A stretch of DNA of 64,000 nucleotides from Actinomadura latina NBRC 106108 (GTDB taxonomy: Bacteria; Actinomycetota; Actinomycetes; Streptosporangiales; Streptosporangiaceae), in the NCBI RefSeq assembly GCF_001552195.1, contig NZ_BCQS01000007.1, positions 62,001-126,000 on the forward strand, in the 5' to 3' direction. The notes beneath the pieces were generated by a model. The model had not been told where the DNA came from and did no database searches. It saw only the letters and a program-made list of their open reading frames with translations. The position numbers and the translations under genes are program-made. Below are positions 43,520 to 51,997 of the stretch, piece by piece (positions within the stretch are counted from its first letter, which is position 1; each line of letters opens with the position of its first letter).

Positions 43520-45094
43520 GTGTCCGACTCGGTGGCTCGTGCTCGTCAGCACTCGGTGGGGGATCTGCTGCATCGGACGGCCCGGCGGTACCCGGACAAG
43601 CTCGCCGTTGTCAGCGGGGATCTTCGGGTCACGTACGCGGAGTTCGACGTCGCGGTCAACCGGGCGGCGCACGCGCTGGCGGCGCGTGGGGTCGGCAAGG
43701 GGGACCGGGTCGCGCTGCTCAGCCACAACTGCTGGCAGTACGCGTTGATCGCGTTCGCCGCGGCGAAGCTCGGTGTGGTGCTCGTGCCCATCAACTTCAT
43801 GCTCACCGCCGACGAGGTCGCCTACATCGTCGGGCATTCCGGGGCGTCCGGGATCATCGCGGAAGACGCCTTGGCGGCCACCGCGGAGAAGGCGCTCGCC
43901 ACGGCCGGTGTCGAGGGCGGTGTCCGGGGGTGGATTCCGCTGACGGGCGCCGAACCCGGACCCGGGTGGGAGGACGTCGATTCCTGGTGGCGTGAAGGGC
44001 CCGGCTCGGCTCCGGACGTCCTGGTGGGGGACGACGATCCGCTGCGGCTCATGTACACGTCGGGCACCGAGTCGCGGCCCAAGGGAGTCATGCTGTCCAG
44101 CCGGTCGCTGATCAGCCAGTATGTGAGCTGTGTGATCGACGGGGAGATGAGCGCCGACGACGTCGAGGTGCACACGCTGCCGATGTACCACTGCGCGCAG
44201 CTCGACTGCTTCTTCTCGGTCGACGTCTATCTCGGGGCCACCAGCGTCATCCTGCCCTCGCCCGACCCGGCCGTCCTGCTGGAGACGATCGAGCGGGAGA
44301 AGGTCACCAAGCTCTTCTGCCCGCCCACGGTGTGGATCTCGCTGCTGCGGCACCCCGACTTCGACCGGCGGGACCTGTCGAGTCTGAGGAAGGGCTACTA
44401 CGGGGCCTCGCCCATGCCGGTGGAGGTCCTGCGGGAGTTGCTGCGGCGGCTGCCCCACGTGCGGCTGTGGAACTTCTACGGGCAGACGGAGATGGCGCCG
44501 CTCGCGACCATCCTGCGCCCGCACGAGCAGCTGGAGCGGGCCGGCAGCGCGGGACGCGCGTCCATCAACGTCGAGACGATGCTCGTGGACGACGGCGGGA
44601 ACCCGGTGGCCGCGGGGGAGATCGGGGAGATCGTCCACCGGAGTCCGCATGCGGCGCTCGGATACTTCCGGGACGAGGAGAAGACCGCCGAGGCGTTCCG
44701 GGGCGGGTGGTTCCACTCGGGCGACCTCGGGATCATGACCGAGGACGGGTACCTGTCCGTCGTCGACCGCAAGAAGGACATGATCAAGACCGGTGGTGAG
44801 AACGTCGCCAGCCGCGAGGTCGAAGAGGCCATCTACGAGCTGGAGGGCGTCGCCGAGGTCGCCGTCTTCGGCATCAGCCACCCGCACTGGATCGAGGCCG
44901 TCACCGCCGTCGTCGTCCCCAAGGCGGGTGCGGCGTTGAGCGCCGAGGACGTCGACGCGCACGCGCGGGAGCGGCTCGCTCCTTACAAGCGGCCCAAGTA
45001 CGTGGTCCTTGCCGACTCGCTGCCGAAGAACCCCAGCGGCAAGATCCTCAAGCGGGAGCTGCGCCACCGCCACGGTGGCCTGGCGGAAGGTTAG
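43520..45094 (+). CDS. acyl-CoA synthetase (FadD-like)
   Basis: A 524-residue ANL ligase. The P-loop-like A3 motif is LMYTSGTESRPKGVM near residue 175, A5 is WNFYGQTEMAPL near 320, the hinge DRKKDMIKTGGENVASREVE near 425, and the C-terminal catalytic Lys NPSGKILKRE near 505. All catalytic elements are intact, so it should make acyl-CoA from an unknown, probably medium or long chain, acid. GTG 43520 follows GAAGGGGGCG; a TTG at 43502 is in frame. Its stop overlaps the convergent regulator gene by four bases. Confidence 0.88.
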   Translation: MSDSVARARQHSVGDLLHRTARRYPDKLAVVSGDLRVTYAEFDVAVNRAAHALAARGVGKGDRVALLSHNCWQYALIAFAAAKLGVVLVPINFMLTADEVAYIVGHSGASGIIAEDALAATAEKALATAGVEGGVRGWIPLTGAEPGPGWEDVDSWWREGPGSAPDVLVGDDDPLRLMYTSGTESRPKGVMLSSRSLISQYVSCVIDGEMSADDVEVHTLPMYHCAQLDCFFSVDVYLGATSVILPSPDPAVLLETIEREKVTKLFCPPTVWISLLRHPDFDRRDLSSLRKGYYGASPMPVEVLRELLRRLPHVRLWNFYGQTEMAPLATILRPHEQLERAGSAGRASINVETMLVDDGGNPVAAGEIGEIVHRSPHAALGYFRDEEKTAEAFRGGWFHSGDLGIMTEDGYLSVVDRKKDMIKTGGENVASREVEEAIYELEGVAEVAVFGISHPHWIEAVTAVVVPKAGAALSAEDVDAHARERLAPYKRPKYVVLADSLPKNPSGKILKRELRHRHGGLAEG

Positions 45095-46194
45095 GGGCCT
45101 TCCTGCTTCAGGTGGGGAGTCAGGGTCAAGGCCAGGTGGAGGGTCAGGCGGTCCTGGCCGTTGGCGAGGGTCAAGGCCGTTAGATCCTCTATGCGGCGTA
45201 GGCGGTGGTAGAGGGTTTGGCGGTGGATGTTCAGGGCTTTCGCTGTCTTCTGGACGTTGCCGGCCAGGTCCAGGTAGGTGCGGGCCGTTTCGGTCAGGTC
45301 TGGGTGTTCTAGCAGGTGGGCCGTGCCGGGGGTCTGGGTTGTCTGGGTCAGGGCCTCGTCGCCTGCCGTGCGGAGGAGGCGGAGGACGCCGAGGGTCGTC
45401 CAGTCGCGGGTTTCGCCGGGCGCGGCGGTGCGGGCGGCGACGCGGGCGCGGAGCCAGCCTTCATGGACGTCCTGCAAGGTCGGGCAGGGCCAGTACACGC
45501 CTGTTCGGACGGGGGCGTTGCGCTCCTCCAGAAGGCGGCGGGCTCTGTCGAGGGTCCCCGGCGTGGGTGTCGAGGCCGGGATCACCAGCACGTGGTCGCG
45601 TTGCCAGACCGTGGTCAGGACGGAGTGGGGGAGTTGCCAGGGGTTGAGCGGTTCGGGGGACGGTGTTCGGAGGACGGCCACGGTGAGCGGAGTGTCGGGA
45701 GCCGCGGCCTCCGTCAGGTCGTTCGCCGCCTGCGCGCGGGTCTCGGCGTGCGCCGAGAGCAGGTCGGCGACCTTCCAGGTCAGGTCGTCCCGTTCTCTGG
45801 CTTGGCGGGCCATGAGGAGGGCTGCCCGTTCGCAGAGGGGCATCGCCCTGGCCGCTTGGCTGCTCGTGATGCGTTCCTGGTCGTCCAGGAGCCACAGGTA
45901 GCCGTAGGTGACGTTGTTCCAGCGGACCGGCAGGCAGAGCCGGCCGAGCTGGCCGAGGGACGTGTCGGCCGGGATCCGGACCGGGCCCGTGGCGCGGGCG
46001 ATGCCGTGGCGTTCGAAGCGGGCGCGGACCGCCTCGGACGCGCGGCGGTGCAGGATCGAGTCCATCCGGACGGGGTCGATGGTGTCGCCGTGGGCGGCGT
46101 AGGCGACGAGGTGGAAGTCGCGGTCCTCCAGGGTGGCGGGAGCGCGCAGGAGGTCGGCCGCCTGTTCCGCGATGTCCTGTAGGTCGGGAGCCAT
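45091..46194 (-). CDS. PucR/CdaR-type transcriptional regulator of proline catabolism
   Basis: A 367-residue regulator with a GAF-like middle and a C-terminal HTH_30: LDLAGNVQKTAKALNIHRQT followed by LYHRLRRIED near residue 320. Such PucR-type proteins activate proline dehydrogenase in actinobacteria; the divergent gene here is proline dehydrogenase, so a proline-sensing role is inferred. ATG 46194 is preferred because the in-frame ATG at 46209 lies inside a perfect palindromic operator. The 3' end overlaps the acyl-CoA synthetase stop. Confidence 0.85.
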   Translation of the reverse strand: MAPDLQDIAEQAADLLRAPATLEDRDFHLVAYAAHGDTIDPVRMDSILHRRASEAVRARFERHGIARATGPVRIPADTSLGQLGRLCLPVRWNNVTYGYLWLLDDQERITSSQAARAMPLCERAALLMARQARERDDLTWKVADLLSAHAETRAQAANDLTEAAAPDTPLTVAVLRTPSPEPLNPWQLPHSVLTTVWQRDHVLVIPASTPTPGTLDRARRLLEERNAPVRTGVYWPCPTLQDVHEGWLRARVAARTAAPGETRDWTTLGVLRLLRTAGDEALTQTTQTPGTAHLLEHPDLTETARTYLDLAGNVQKTAKALNIHRQTLYHRLRRIEDLTALTLANGQDRLTLHLALTLTPHLKQEGP

Positions 46195-46204
46195 GTGGCC
46201 TGCT

Positions 46205-46222
46205 TTCATACGTTTGTATGAA
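46205..46222. promoter_or_regulatory. palindromic operator between PucR regulator and proline genes
   Basis: TTCATAC-GTTT-GTATGAA, a perfect 7-base inverted repeat with four-base centre. It lies just before the regulator start and 90 bases before the proline dehydrogenase start, so it is a likely binding site for the regulator on both promoters. Confidence 0.65.
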
Positions 46223-46312
46223 GTCTAGCCGGGCTGAAAGTGGCGTTTGGCTATAGGGGGACGAGGGCGGCGCTTCTACCGTTCGAGGTGTTCCTCGACG
46301 TTGGAGGCTCCC

Positions 46313-47221
46313 ATGCTCGGTCCTCTCCTTCTCACCGCCGCGCGCAGCGAACGGATGCGCGGTCTCGTCACGTCCGTGCCCCTCACCAGGGGCGTCGTCG
46401 ACCGGTTCGTGGCCGGCGACGATCTTGAGGCGGCGCTCGGCGCGGTGCGGGAACTGGCGGACGCGGGGCTCCGGGTCACGCTCGACCATCTGGGGGAGGA
46501 CACCCGGGAGGCCGCGCAGGCGGAGGCGACCCGGGACGCGTACCTGCGGATGTTCGCGGCGTTCGAGGAGCACGGGCTCGCAGGTGGCGCCGACGCGTCG
46601 GTGAAGCTGTCCGCGCTCGGGCAGGCCCTTCCGGGGGAACTCGCGCTCGACCACGCGCGGGAGATCTGCGCCGCCGCCGGACGGGTCGGCATGACCGTCA
46701 CCCTCGACATGGAGGACCACACGACCGTCGACTCCACACTGGAGACCCTCGGCAAGCTGCGGAGCGACTTCCCGTGGGTGGGCGTCGCGGTCCAGGCGAT
46801 GCTGCGGCGCAGTGAGGGGGATCTGCGCGACCTCGCCGGGGACGGCTCGCGGGTCCGGCTGGTCAAGGGGGCTTATGCCGAGCCTGGATCGGTCGCGTTC
46901 CAGGGGCGGCACGAGGTCGACCGCGCCTACGTGCGCGGGCTGCGGCTGCTGATGGAAGGCGACGGCTACCCGATGGTCGCGAGCCATGATCCGCGGATCA
47001 TCGACATCGCGCTCGCGCTGGCCGCCGAGAGGCCGCCCTCGTCCTACGAGTTCCAGATGCTCTACGGGATCCGGGCCGCTGAGCAGCGGCGCCTCGCGGA
47101 GGCCCACCGGATGCGCGTCTACGTCCCGTACGGGGCCGACTGGTACGGCTACTTCATGCGGCGCCTCGCCGAACGTCCCGCCAACCTCGTCTTCTTTCTC
47201 CGTTCGTTCGTCTCCCGCTAA
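46313..47221 (+). CDS. pruB: proline dehydrogenase (monofunctional)
   Basis: A 302-residue FAD enzyme oxidising proline to pyrroline-5-carboxylate. It has the TIM-barrel core: VTLDHLGEDTREAAQA near residue 50, SVKLSALG near 98, TLDMEDHTTVD near 132, VRLVKGAYAEPG near 180 and the substrate-binding end YVPYGADWYGYFMRRLAERP near 265. ATG 46313 follows TTGGAGG. The next gene, P5C dehydrogenase, starts after 13 bases, so the two steps are co-expressed. Confidence 0.93.
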   Translation: MLGPLLLTAARSERMRGLVTSVPLTRGVVDRFVAGDDLEAALGAVRELADAGLRVTLDHLGEDTREAAQAEATRDAYLRMFAAFEEHGLAGGADASVKLSALGQALPGELALDHAREICAAAGRVGMTVTLDMEDHTTVDSTLETLGKLRSDFPWVGVAVQAMLRRSEGDLRDLAGDGSRVRLVKGAYAEPGSVAFQGRHEVDRAYVRGLRLLMEGDGYPMVASHDPRIIDIALALAAERPPSSYEFQMLYGIRAAEQRRLAEAHRMRVYVPYGADWYGYFMRRLAERPANLVFFLRSFVSR

Positions 47222-47234
47222 GGAGGGCCTTTCC

Positions 47235-48866
47235 ATGGACGCCGTGACCAACGTTCCGACGCCGGTGAACGAGCCGGTGCGCGGTTATGCGCCGGGCAGC
47301 GCCGAGCGGGCCCGGCTGGAGGCGAAGCTCGCCGAGCTCACCGCCGAGACGCCCATCGACCTGCCCATGACGATCGGGGGCGAGCGCCGGCTCGGGGCCG
47401 GCGCCAAGGTCGCCGTCGTGCAGCCGCACCGGCACGCGGCGGTGCTCGGGACGTTCGGCACCGCGACCGAGGACGACGCGCGGGACGCCATCGGCGCCGC
47501 GCTGCAGGCCGCGCCGGCGTGGCGGGCGCTGTCGTTCGACGACCGGGCCGCGATCTTCCTGCGCGCCGCCGACCTCCTCGCCGGGCCGTGGCGGGAGACG
47601 CTGCTGGCCGCGACGATGCTCGGGCAGTCCAAGACCGTCCAGCAGGCGGAGATCGACAGCCCGTGCGAGCTGATCGACTTCTGGCGGTTCAACGTCCACT
47701 TCGCGCGGCGGATCCTCGCCGAGCAGCCGATCAGCGGCGACGGGGTGTGGAACCGGTCCGACCACCGGCCGCTGGAGGGGTTCGTCTACGCGATCACCCC
47801 GTTCAACTTCACCGCGATCGCCGGGAACCTGCCGACCGCGCCCGCGCTGATGGGCAACGTGGTGGTGTGGAAGCCGTCCCCGACGCAGACGTACTCGGCC
47901 GTGCTGCTGATGAGGCTGCTCGAGGAGGCCGGACTGCCGCCCGGTGTCATCAACCTCGTGACCGGGGACGGGCTCGCGGTGTCCGACGTGGCGCTCCGGC
48001 ATCCCGAACTCGCCGGGATCCACTTCACCGGGTCGACCGCGACGTTCCGGCACCTGTGGAAGACGGTCGGGAACAACATCGAGAAGTTCCGCAGCTACCC
48101 GCGGATCGTGGGGGAGACCGGCGGCAAGGACTTCGTCGTCGCGCACCCGTCCGCCGACCCGGCCGTGCTCAAGACCGCGCTCGTGCGGGGCGCGTTCGAA
48201 TACCAGGGGCAGAAGTGCTCGGCGGCTTCGCGGGCGTACATCCCGCGGTCGATCTGGGACGGCGGGTTCAAGGAGGAACTGGCCGCCGAGGTCGACGGGC
48301 TCACCATGGGGGACGTCGCCGACCTGGCCAACTTCATGGGCGCGGTGATCGACGAGCGCGCGTTCGCGAAGAACAGGGCGGCGATCGACCGGGCGCGGGC
48401 CGACTCCGGCGTCGAGATCCTGGCCGGCGGGACGTACGACGACTCGGTCGGGTACTTCGTCCGGCCGACCGTACTGGTGTCCGGGGACCCCGGGAACGAG
48501 ATCTTCCGGACCGAGTACTTCGGGCCGATCCTCGGCGTCCACGTCTACGAGGACGACCGGTACGAGGAGATGCTCGCCCAGATGGAGTCGGCCGCCGACT
48601 ACGCGCTGACCGGCGCCGTCATCGCGAACGACCGGGCCGCCGCCGCGCGCACCGCCGAGGTCCTCCGGTACGCGGCCGGCAACTTCTACATCAACGACAA
48701 GCCCACCGGCGCCGTCGTCGGGCAGCAGCCGTTCGGCGGCGCGCGGGCGTCCGGCACCAACGACAAGGCCGGGTCCGTGTTCAACCTGCTGCGCTGGACG
48801 TCGCCGCGCTCCATCAAGGAGACGTTCGTCCCGCCGACCGACTACCGCTACCCCCACATGGGCTAG
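47235..48866 (+). CDS. pruA: L-glutamate gamma-semialdehyde (P5C) dehydrogenase
   Basis: A 543-residue aldehyde dehydrogenase completing proline to glutamate. ITPFNFTAIAGNLPTAPALM near residue 190, GIHFTGSTATF near 260, the catalytic Glu region VGETGGKDFV near 292 and catalytic Cys in YQGQKCSAASRAY near 327 are intact, and the C-terminal FGGARASGTNDKAG fits PruA. The ATG follows AGGAGGG. Its stop overlaps the convergent P450 gene by four bases. Confidence 0.94.
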   Translation: MDAVTNVPTPVNEPVRGYAPGSAERARLEAKLAELTAETPIDLPMTIGGERRLGAGAKVAVVQPHRHAAVLGTFGTATEDDARDAIGAALQAAPAWRALSFDDRAAIFLRAADLLAGPWRETLLAATMLGQSKTVQQAEIDSPCELIDFWRFNVHFARRILAEQPISGDGVWNRSDHRPLEGFVYAITPFNFTAIAGNLPTAPALMGNVVVWKPSPTQTYSAVLLMRLLEEAGLPPGVINLVTGDGLAVSDVALRHPELAGIHFTGSTATFRHLWKTVGNNIEKFRSYPRIVGETGGKDFVVAHPSADPAVLKTALVRGAFEYQGQKCSAASRAYIPRSIWDGGFKEELAAEVDGLTMGDVADLANFMGAVIDERAFAKNRAAIDRARADSGVEILAGGTYDDSVGYFVRPTVLVSGDPGNEIFRTEYFGPILGVHVYEDDRYEEMLAQMESAADYALTGAVIANDRAAAARTAEVLRYAAGNFYINDKPTGAVVGQQPFGGARASGTNDKAGSVFNLLRWTSPRSIKETFVPPTDYRYPHMG

Positions 48867-50068
48867 ATCCCGATGCCCGTGGCGGGGAGTGAGACCCAGC
48901 CGCGGGTGAAGGGCGACGAGATCCGTTCGGACCTCTCCAGGTCCACACCGACGTGCGGGTGGGCCTGGAGAAGCTCCTCCAGCGCCACGCGGGCCTGGAG
49001 CTTGGCCAGATGCGAGCCGATACAGAAGTGGACGCCGCTGGAGAAGCCCAGGTGGCGCGGGATCTCCCGGCTGACGTCCAGTTCGTGGGCGGACGGGCCG
49101 AACTCCCGCTCGTCCCGGTTCGCCGACCCGAACAGCATCATCACCTTCTCGCCCTCCGGGATCTCAGTGCCGTGAAGAGTGACGGGACGTGTCGTGGTTC
49201 GGGCCAGCGCTTGCACTGAGCCCTCCAGGCGCAGGAACTCCATCAGCGCGTTGGGGATCAGCGATGGGTCGGCCGCCAGGCGCTCGCGCTGCGCGGGGGC
49301 GCCGTCCAGCAACGCCACCCCGTGCGAGATCAGGTTCCCCGTCGTGTCGTTGCCGCCCGCGACCATGACGAAGCAGAACCCGAGGATGTCCCAGTCGGTG
49401 AGGCGCTCCCCGTCCACCTCGGCCGCCGTCAGCGCACTGATCAGGTCATCGGACGGGCCGGCGCGGCGCGCGGCGATCACGTCCGTGAAATAGCCGAACA
49501 TCTCCGCGACGGCCTCGACCGCCCCCCTGCGCAGCGCCTTCAGCCCGAAGCCCTCGTCCTGGAGGGTCGTCAGCGCGGACACCCACGGGTCGAACCGTGC
49601 CCTGTCCGTTTCCGGGACGCCGAGCAGACGCGCCAGCGCGAACGTCGGCAGGGGAGACGAGAAGTCCTGGTGCAGGTCCGGGGTCTCGCCGTCCGCCGCC
49701 TTGCGCTCCATCAGGGTGATCCGGGAGCGGACGAACTCGCGGAGGAGATCCTCCAGGGCGGCGATCCTGCGCGGGGTGAAGCCGTGGCTGATCAGGCGCC
49801 GCAGGACGGTGTGGCGCGGCGGATCCAGCATCACGATCGTCGGGGCCAAGCCCAGCGTGCCGATCTCGTCCGGATAGAACGTCAGGCCCTGCGCGGACGA
49901 GAACGTGCCGGCGTCCCGCGTCGCGGCCCAGATGTCAGCGAACCGGGACAGCGCCCAGAACGGCGGATCCTCATGGCGGTGAACGGGATCGCTGTCGCGG
50001 AGCCGCCGGTACGCGGGGTAGGGGTCAGCCTGGAATCCGGGATCGAACGGATCGTACGCGTCCGCCAT
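48863..50068 (-). CDS. cytochrome P450
   Basis: A 401-residue soluble bacterial P450. The I-helix oxygen site is VAGGNDTTGN near residue 240, the ExxR Glu in EFLRLEG near 280, and the heme Cys in FSSGVHFCIGSHLA near 348. LDPPRHTVLRRLISHGFTPR is the usual early signature. The substrate is unknown; no ferredoxin is adjacent. ATG 50068 follows GGGAGG. The frame extends to 50173 towards the tRNA without support. Confidence 0.9.
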   Translation of the reverse strand: MADAYDPFDPGFQADPYPAYRRLRDSDPVHRHEDPPFWALSRFADIWAATRDAGTFSSAQGLTFYPDEIGTLGLAPTIVMLDPPRHTVLRRLISHGFTPRRIAALEDLLREFVRSRITLMERKAADGETPDLHQDFSSPLPTFALARLLGVPETDRARFDPWVSALTTLQDEGFGLKALRRGAVEAVAEMFGYFTDVIAARRAGPSDDLISALTAAEVDGERLTDWDILGFCFVMVAGGNDTTGNLISHGVALLDGAPAQRERLAADPSLIPNALMEFLRLEGSVQALARTTTRPVTLHGTEIPEGEKVMMLFGSANRDEREFGPSAHELDVSREIPRHLGFSSGVHFCIGSHLAKLQARVALEELLQAHPHVGVDLERSERISSPFTRGWVSLPATGIGI

Positions 50069-50149
50069 GGCACGGGCCTCCCGGCTGTAACAGGCGTCGT
50101 CATTAACGCACACCGGAGAGCCACCCTCCAAGCCCCCACCCAAACCAGT

Positions 50150-50178
50150 TTGCCTAACCACCCCCCGCCCCATACAGT
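50150..50178 (+). promoter_or_regulatory. promoter of initiator tRNA copy 2
   Basis: TTGCCT (50150-50155), a 17-base spacer and TACAGT (50173-50178), ending 11 bases before the tRNA. This is closer to the SigA/HrdB consensus than the region before copy 1, which has only TAGACT. Confidence 0.6.
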
Positions 50179-50189
50179 TAACCCATCAC

Positions 50190-50263
50190 CGCGGGGTGGA
50201 GCAGTTCGGTAGCTCGCTGGGCTCATAACCCAGAGGTCGCAGGTTCAAATCCTGCCCCCGCTA
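50190..50263 (+). tRNA. initiator tRNA-fMet(CAT), copy 2
   Basis: Identical over 74 bases to the copy at 43151, with the same C1/T72 mismatch and GGG/CCC anticodon stem. The 3' flank is also nearly identical for about 140 bases, while the 5' flank has diverged. Confidence 0.97.
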
Positions 50264-50271
50264 CGAGTCTG

Positions 50272-50312
50272 GAGTCCCCTTGGTCGCCGCTTTGCGGCTT
50301 CCCGGGGGACTC
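50272..50312 (+). terminator. terminator after initiator tRNA copy 2
   Basis: GAGTCCCC (50272-50279) pairs with GGGGACTC (50305-50312), the same nested hairpin as after copy 1. One GGGGCTCCGCCCC unit follows at 50383-50395, running up to the end of the DUF5996 gene. Confidence 0.75.
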
Positions 50313-50394
50313 TTCGCTTTCATCGGGGGGCGACCCCCCGGGGCCCCCCGGTTCCGCCGCCATCCCCCGCCCGCCCGCCCCTGGGGCTCCGCCC

Positions 50395-51345
50395 CTATCC
50401 CCCCTTGTGGGGCCTTGGGCTGGTCGGGGTGTTCTCCAAGGTGGAGCGGTCCCAGCCGGCGTTCACTGCGGCGGCCTCGTACGTGGACTGGAGGAACTCG
50501 GTCAGGGTTCCGTCCGGGTCTTCGGCGGCGGCCACTGCTTCGTACGGGAGCACGAATTCGCCCAGCTCGTGGCTGTAGTAGGCCCCGGGCGGGCCTGCCG
50601 GATGGTCGGCGAAGCCCGCGGGCTCCGGGTAGGCGTACGAGTAGAAGGCGCCCTCCTCGCCTCCGCCCGGCCAGAAGCCGGCGCTGGACAGCTCGCCGGA
50701 ATAGCCCTCCACCATCACCCAGTCCGGGCAGTTCGGGGCGCCGCCGGGGTGCCGGGGGGCGGGACGGCCGGAGAACCTCGTGCAGGCCAGGTCCATCGCT
50801 CCCCAGAAGAAGTGCACCGGGCTGACCTTGCCCGCGAAGTGCGAGCGGAACCTGCCCAGGACCCGGTCGGCCTGGAGCAGCTGGCCCCAGAACAGGCGCG
50901 CCGCATCAGGGTCGTAGGAGGCGTTCTCGCGGTCTTCGGCGAAGGGGATCGCCGGGTCCACCTCGTTCGGGCGCGCGTTGATCGGCGCCTCGATCCCCAG
51001 CTCGCCCAGCGCCTCCAAGGTCTGGGCGTAGAAGTCGGCGACCGGCTTGGGCTCCAAGGGGACCGTGCGGGACCCGCCGTCGCTGCTTCTGATGCGCAGC
51101 ACATGATCGACGAAGTCGAATTCGACGTCGAAGACGCCCGCCCCGTACGGGACCGCCGAAGTGGTCAGGCCCCGAGGGCTGACGTAAAGGGTGACCTGCC
51201 ACCAATGGTTGAGCATCGGCGCATGGGCCAACCGGATCTTCCCGACGATCTGCGTCCACATGTGCAGGGTGTCGCGGGTCTGCGTCCAGTCCGCCACCCT
51301 CAGCCGCGGCCAGTTGCGGGGCCGCTGCTCTGCTCGCTCGCCCAT
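50395..51345 (-). CDS. DUF5996 family protein
   Basis: A 316-residue protein of the DUF5996 family: WPRLRVADWTQTRDTLHMWT at the start, KIRLAHAPMLNHWWQVTLYV near residue 37, and later SPVHFFWGAMDLACTRFSGR near 170. No catalytic motif is known for the family. ATG 51345 follows TGGAGGCG; upstream Met codons in frame lack such a site. It runs into the repeat region after tRNA copy 2. Confidence 0.85.
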   Translation of the reverse strand: MGERAEQRPRNWPRLRVADWTQTRDTLHMWTQIVGKIRLAHAPMLNHWWQVTLYVSPRGLTTSAVPYGAGVFDVEFDFVDHVLRIRSSDGGSRTVPLEPKPVADFYAQTLEALGELGIEAPINARPNEVDPAIPFAEDRENASYDPDAARLFWGQLLQADRVLGRFRSHFAGKVSPVHFFWGAMDLACTRFSGRPAPRHPGGAPNCPDWVMVEGYSGELSSAGFWPGGGEEGAFYSYAYPEPAGFADHPAGPPGAYYSHELGEFVLPYEAVAAAEDPDGTLTEFLQSTYEAAAVNAGWDRSTLENTPTSPRPHKGG

Positions 51346-51492
51346 CACGCCTCCAGGTGAACGCACCCTCGGCCGGTCACCGGCCATGATCGGAGTGTGA
51401 TACCCCGGATGGCCCGCCATTCACGAAGAGTGCGGAGCCGGGTACTGCCCTGTGGCGTCCGGAGGCGGGGAGAGGTCGCCTAGCCTGTGGGG

Positions 51493-51861
51493 ATGCGGAA
51501 TCTTGTGGGCGGGGTGGCGGATGTCTGCTGCGTGCTCGTCTTTGTGATGATCGGGCGGGCTTCGCATGAGGAGGCCGCCAGTCTGGGCGGGTTCGCTAGT
51601 ACTGCCTGGCCGTTCCTGGTGGGGGCCGCCGTCGGGTGGGGGTTGACCCGGGCGTGGCGGCGGGCTGAGGTGTTGGTGCCTGTGGGGGTTGGTGTCTGGG
51701 CGTGCGCGGTCGGCGTGGGAATGGTGCTTCGGGTCGTCTCCCGACAGGGGACCGCCGTTGCGTTCGTGGTGGTGGCGTCGGTGTTTCTGGGAGTGGCGCT
51801 GCTCGGGTGGCGGGCCTTGGTACGGGTCGTGGAGGGGCGGAAGGTGTCCGCCGCCGAGTGA
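51493..51861 (+). CDS. DUF3054 small membrane protein
   Basis: A 122-residue protein with about four membrane helices; the start VADVCCVLVFVMIGRASHEE and the following WPFLVGAAVGWGL match DUF3054. Function unknown. ATG 51493 follows TGTGGGG. Codon third positions are less G+C-rich than in neighbours. Confidence 0.78.
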   Translation: MRNLVGGVADVCCVLVFVMIGRASHEEAASLGGFASTAWPFLVGAAVGWGLTRAWRRAEVLVPVGVGVWACAVGVGMVLRVVSRQGTAVAFVVVASVFLGVALLGWRALVRVVEGRKVSAAE

Positions 51862-51909
51862 CGGGACTCGTGGGGCTCCTACAAATGACCGCCTGGTCTT
51901 TTTGAGTGG

Positions 51910-51970
51910 GTCAATCAGTTGACGGGGGCGCGCCGTCCTGGTGAAGTTACCCGCGAGTCACGTGGGTGAC
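51910..51970. promoter_or_regulatory. paired palindromes upstream of the acyl-AMP ligase gene
   Basis: GTCAA-TCAG-TTGAC (51910-51923) and GTCAC-GTGG-GTGAC (51957-51970) share a GTCA-N6-TGAC frame and lie 47 bases apart, 75 and 28 bases before the start codon. They look like two sites for one dimeric regulator, which is not identified. Confidence 0.45.
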
Positions 51971-51997
51971 CGTGATCATGTTGAAAGGGAAACACCG

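Noticed and set aside
43151..50263. The two initiator tRNA copies as att sites of an integrated element
   Set aside because: No integrase, transposase or phage gene lies between them, and the enclosed genes look like ordinary chromosomal metabolism; a simple duplication explains it better.
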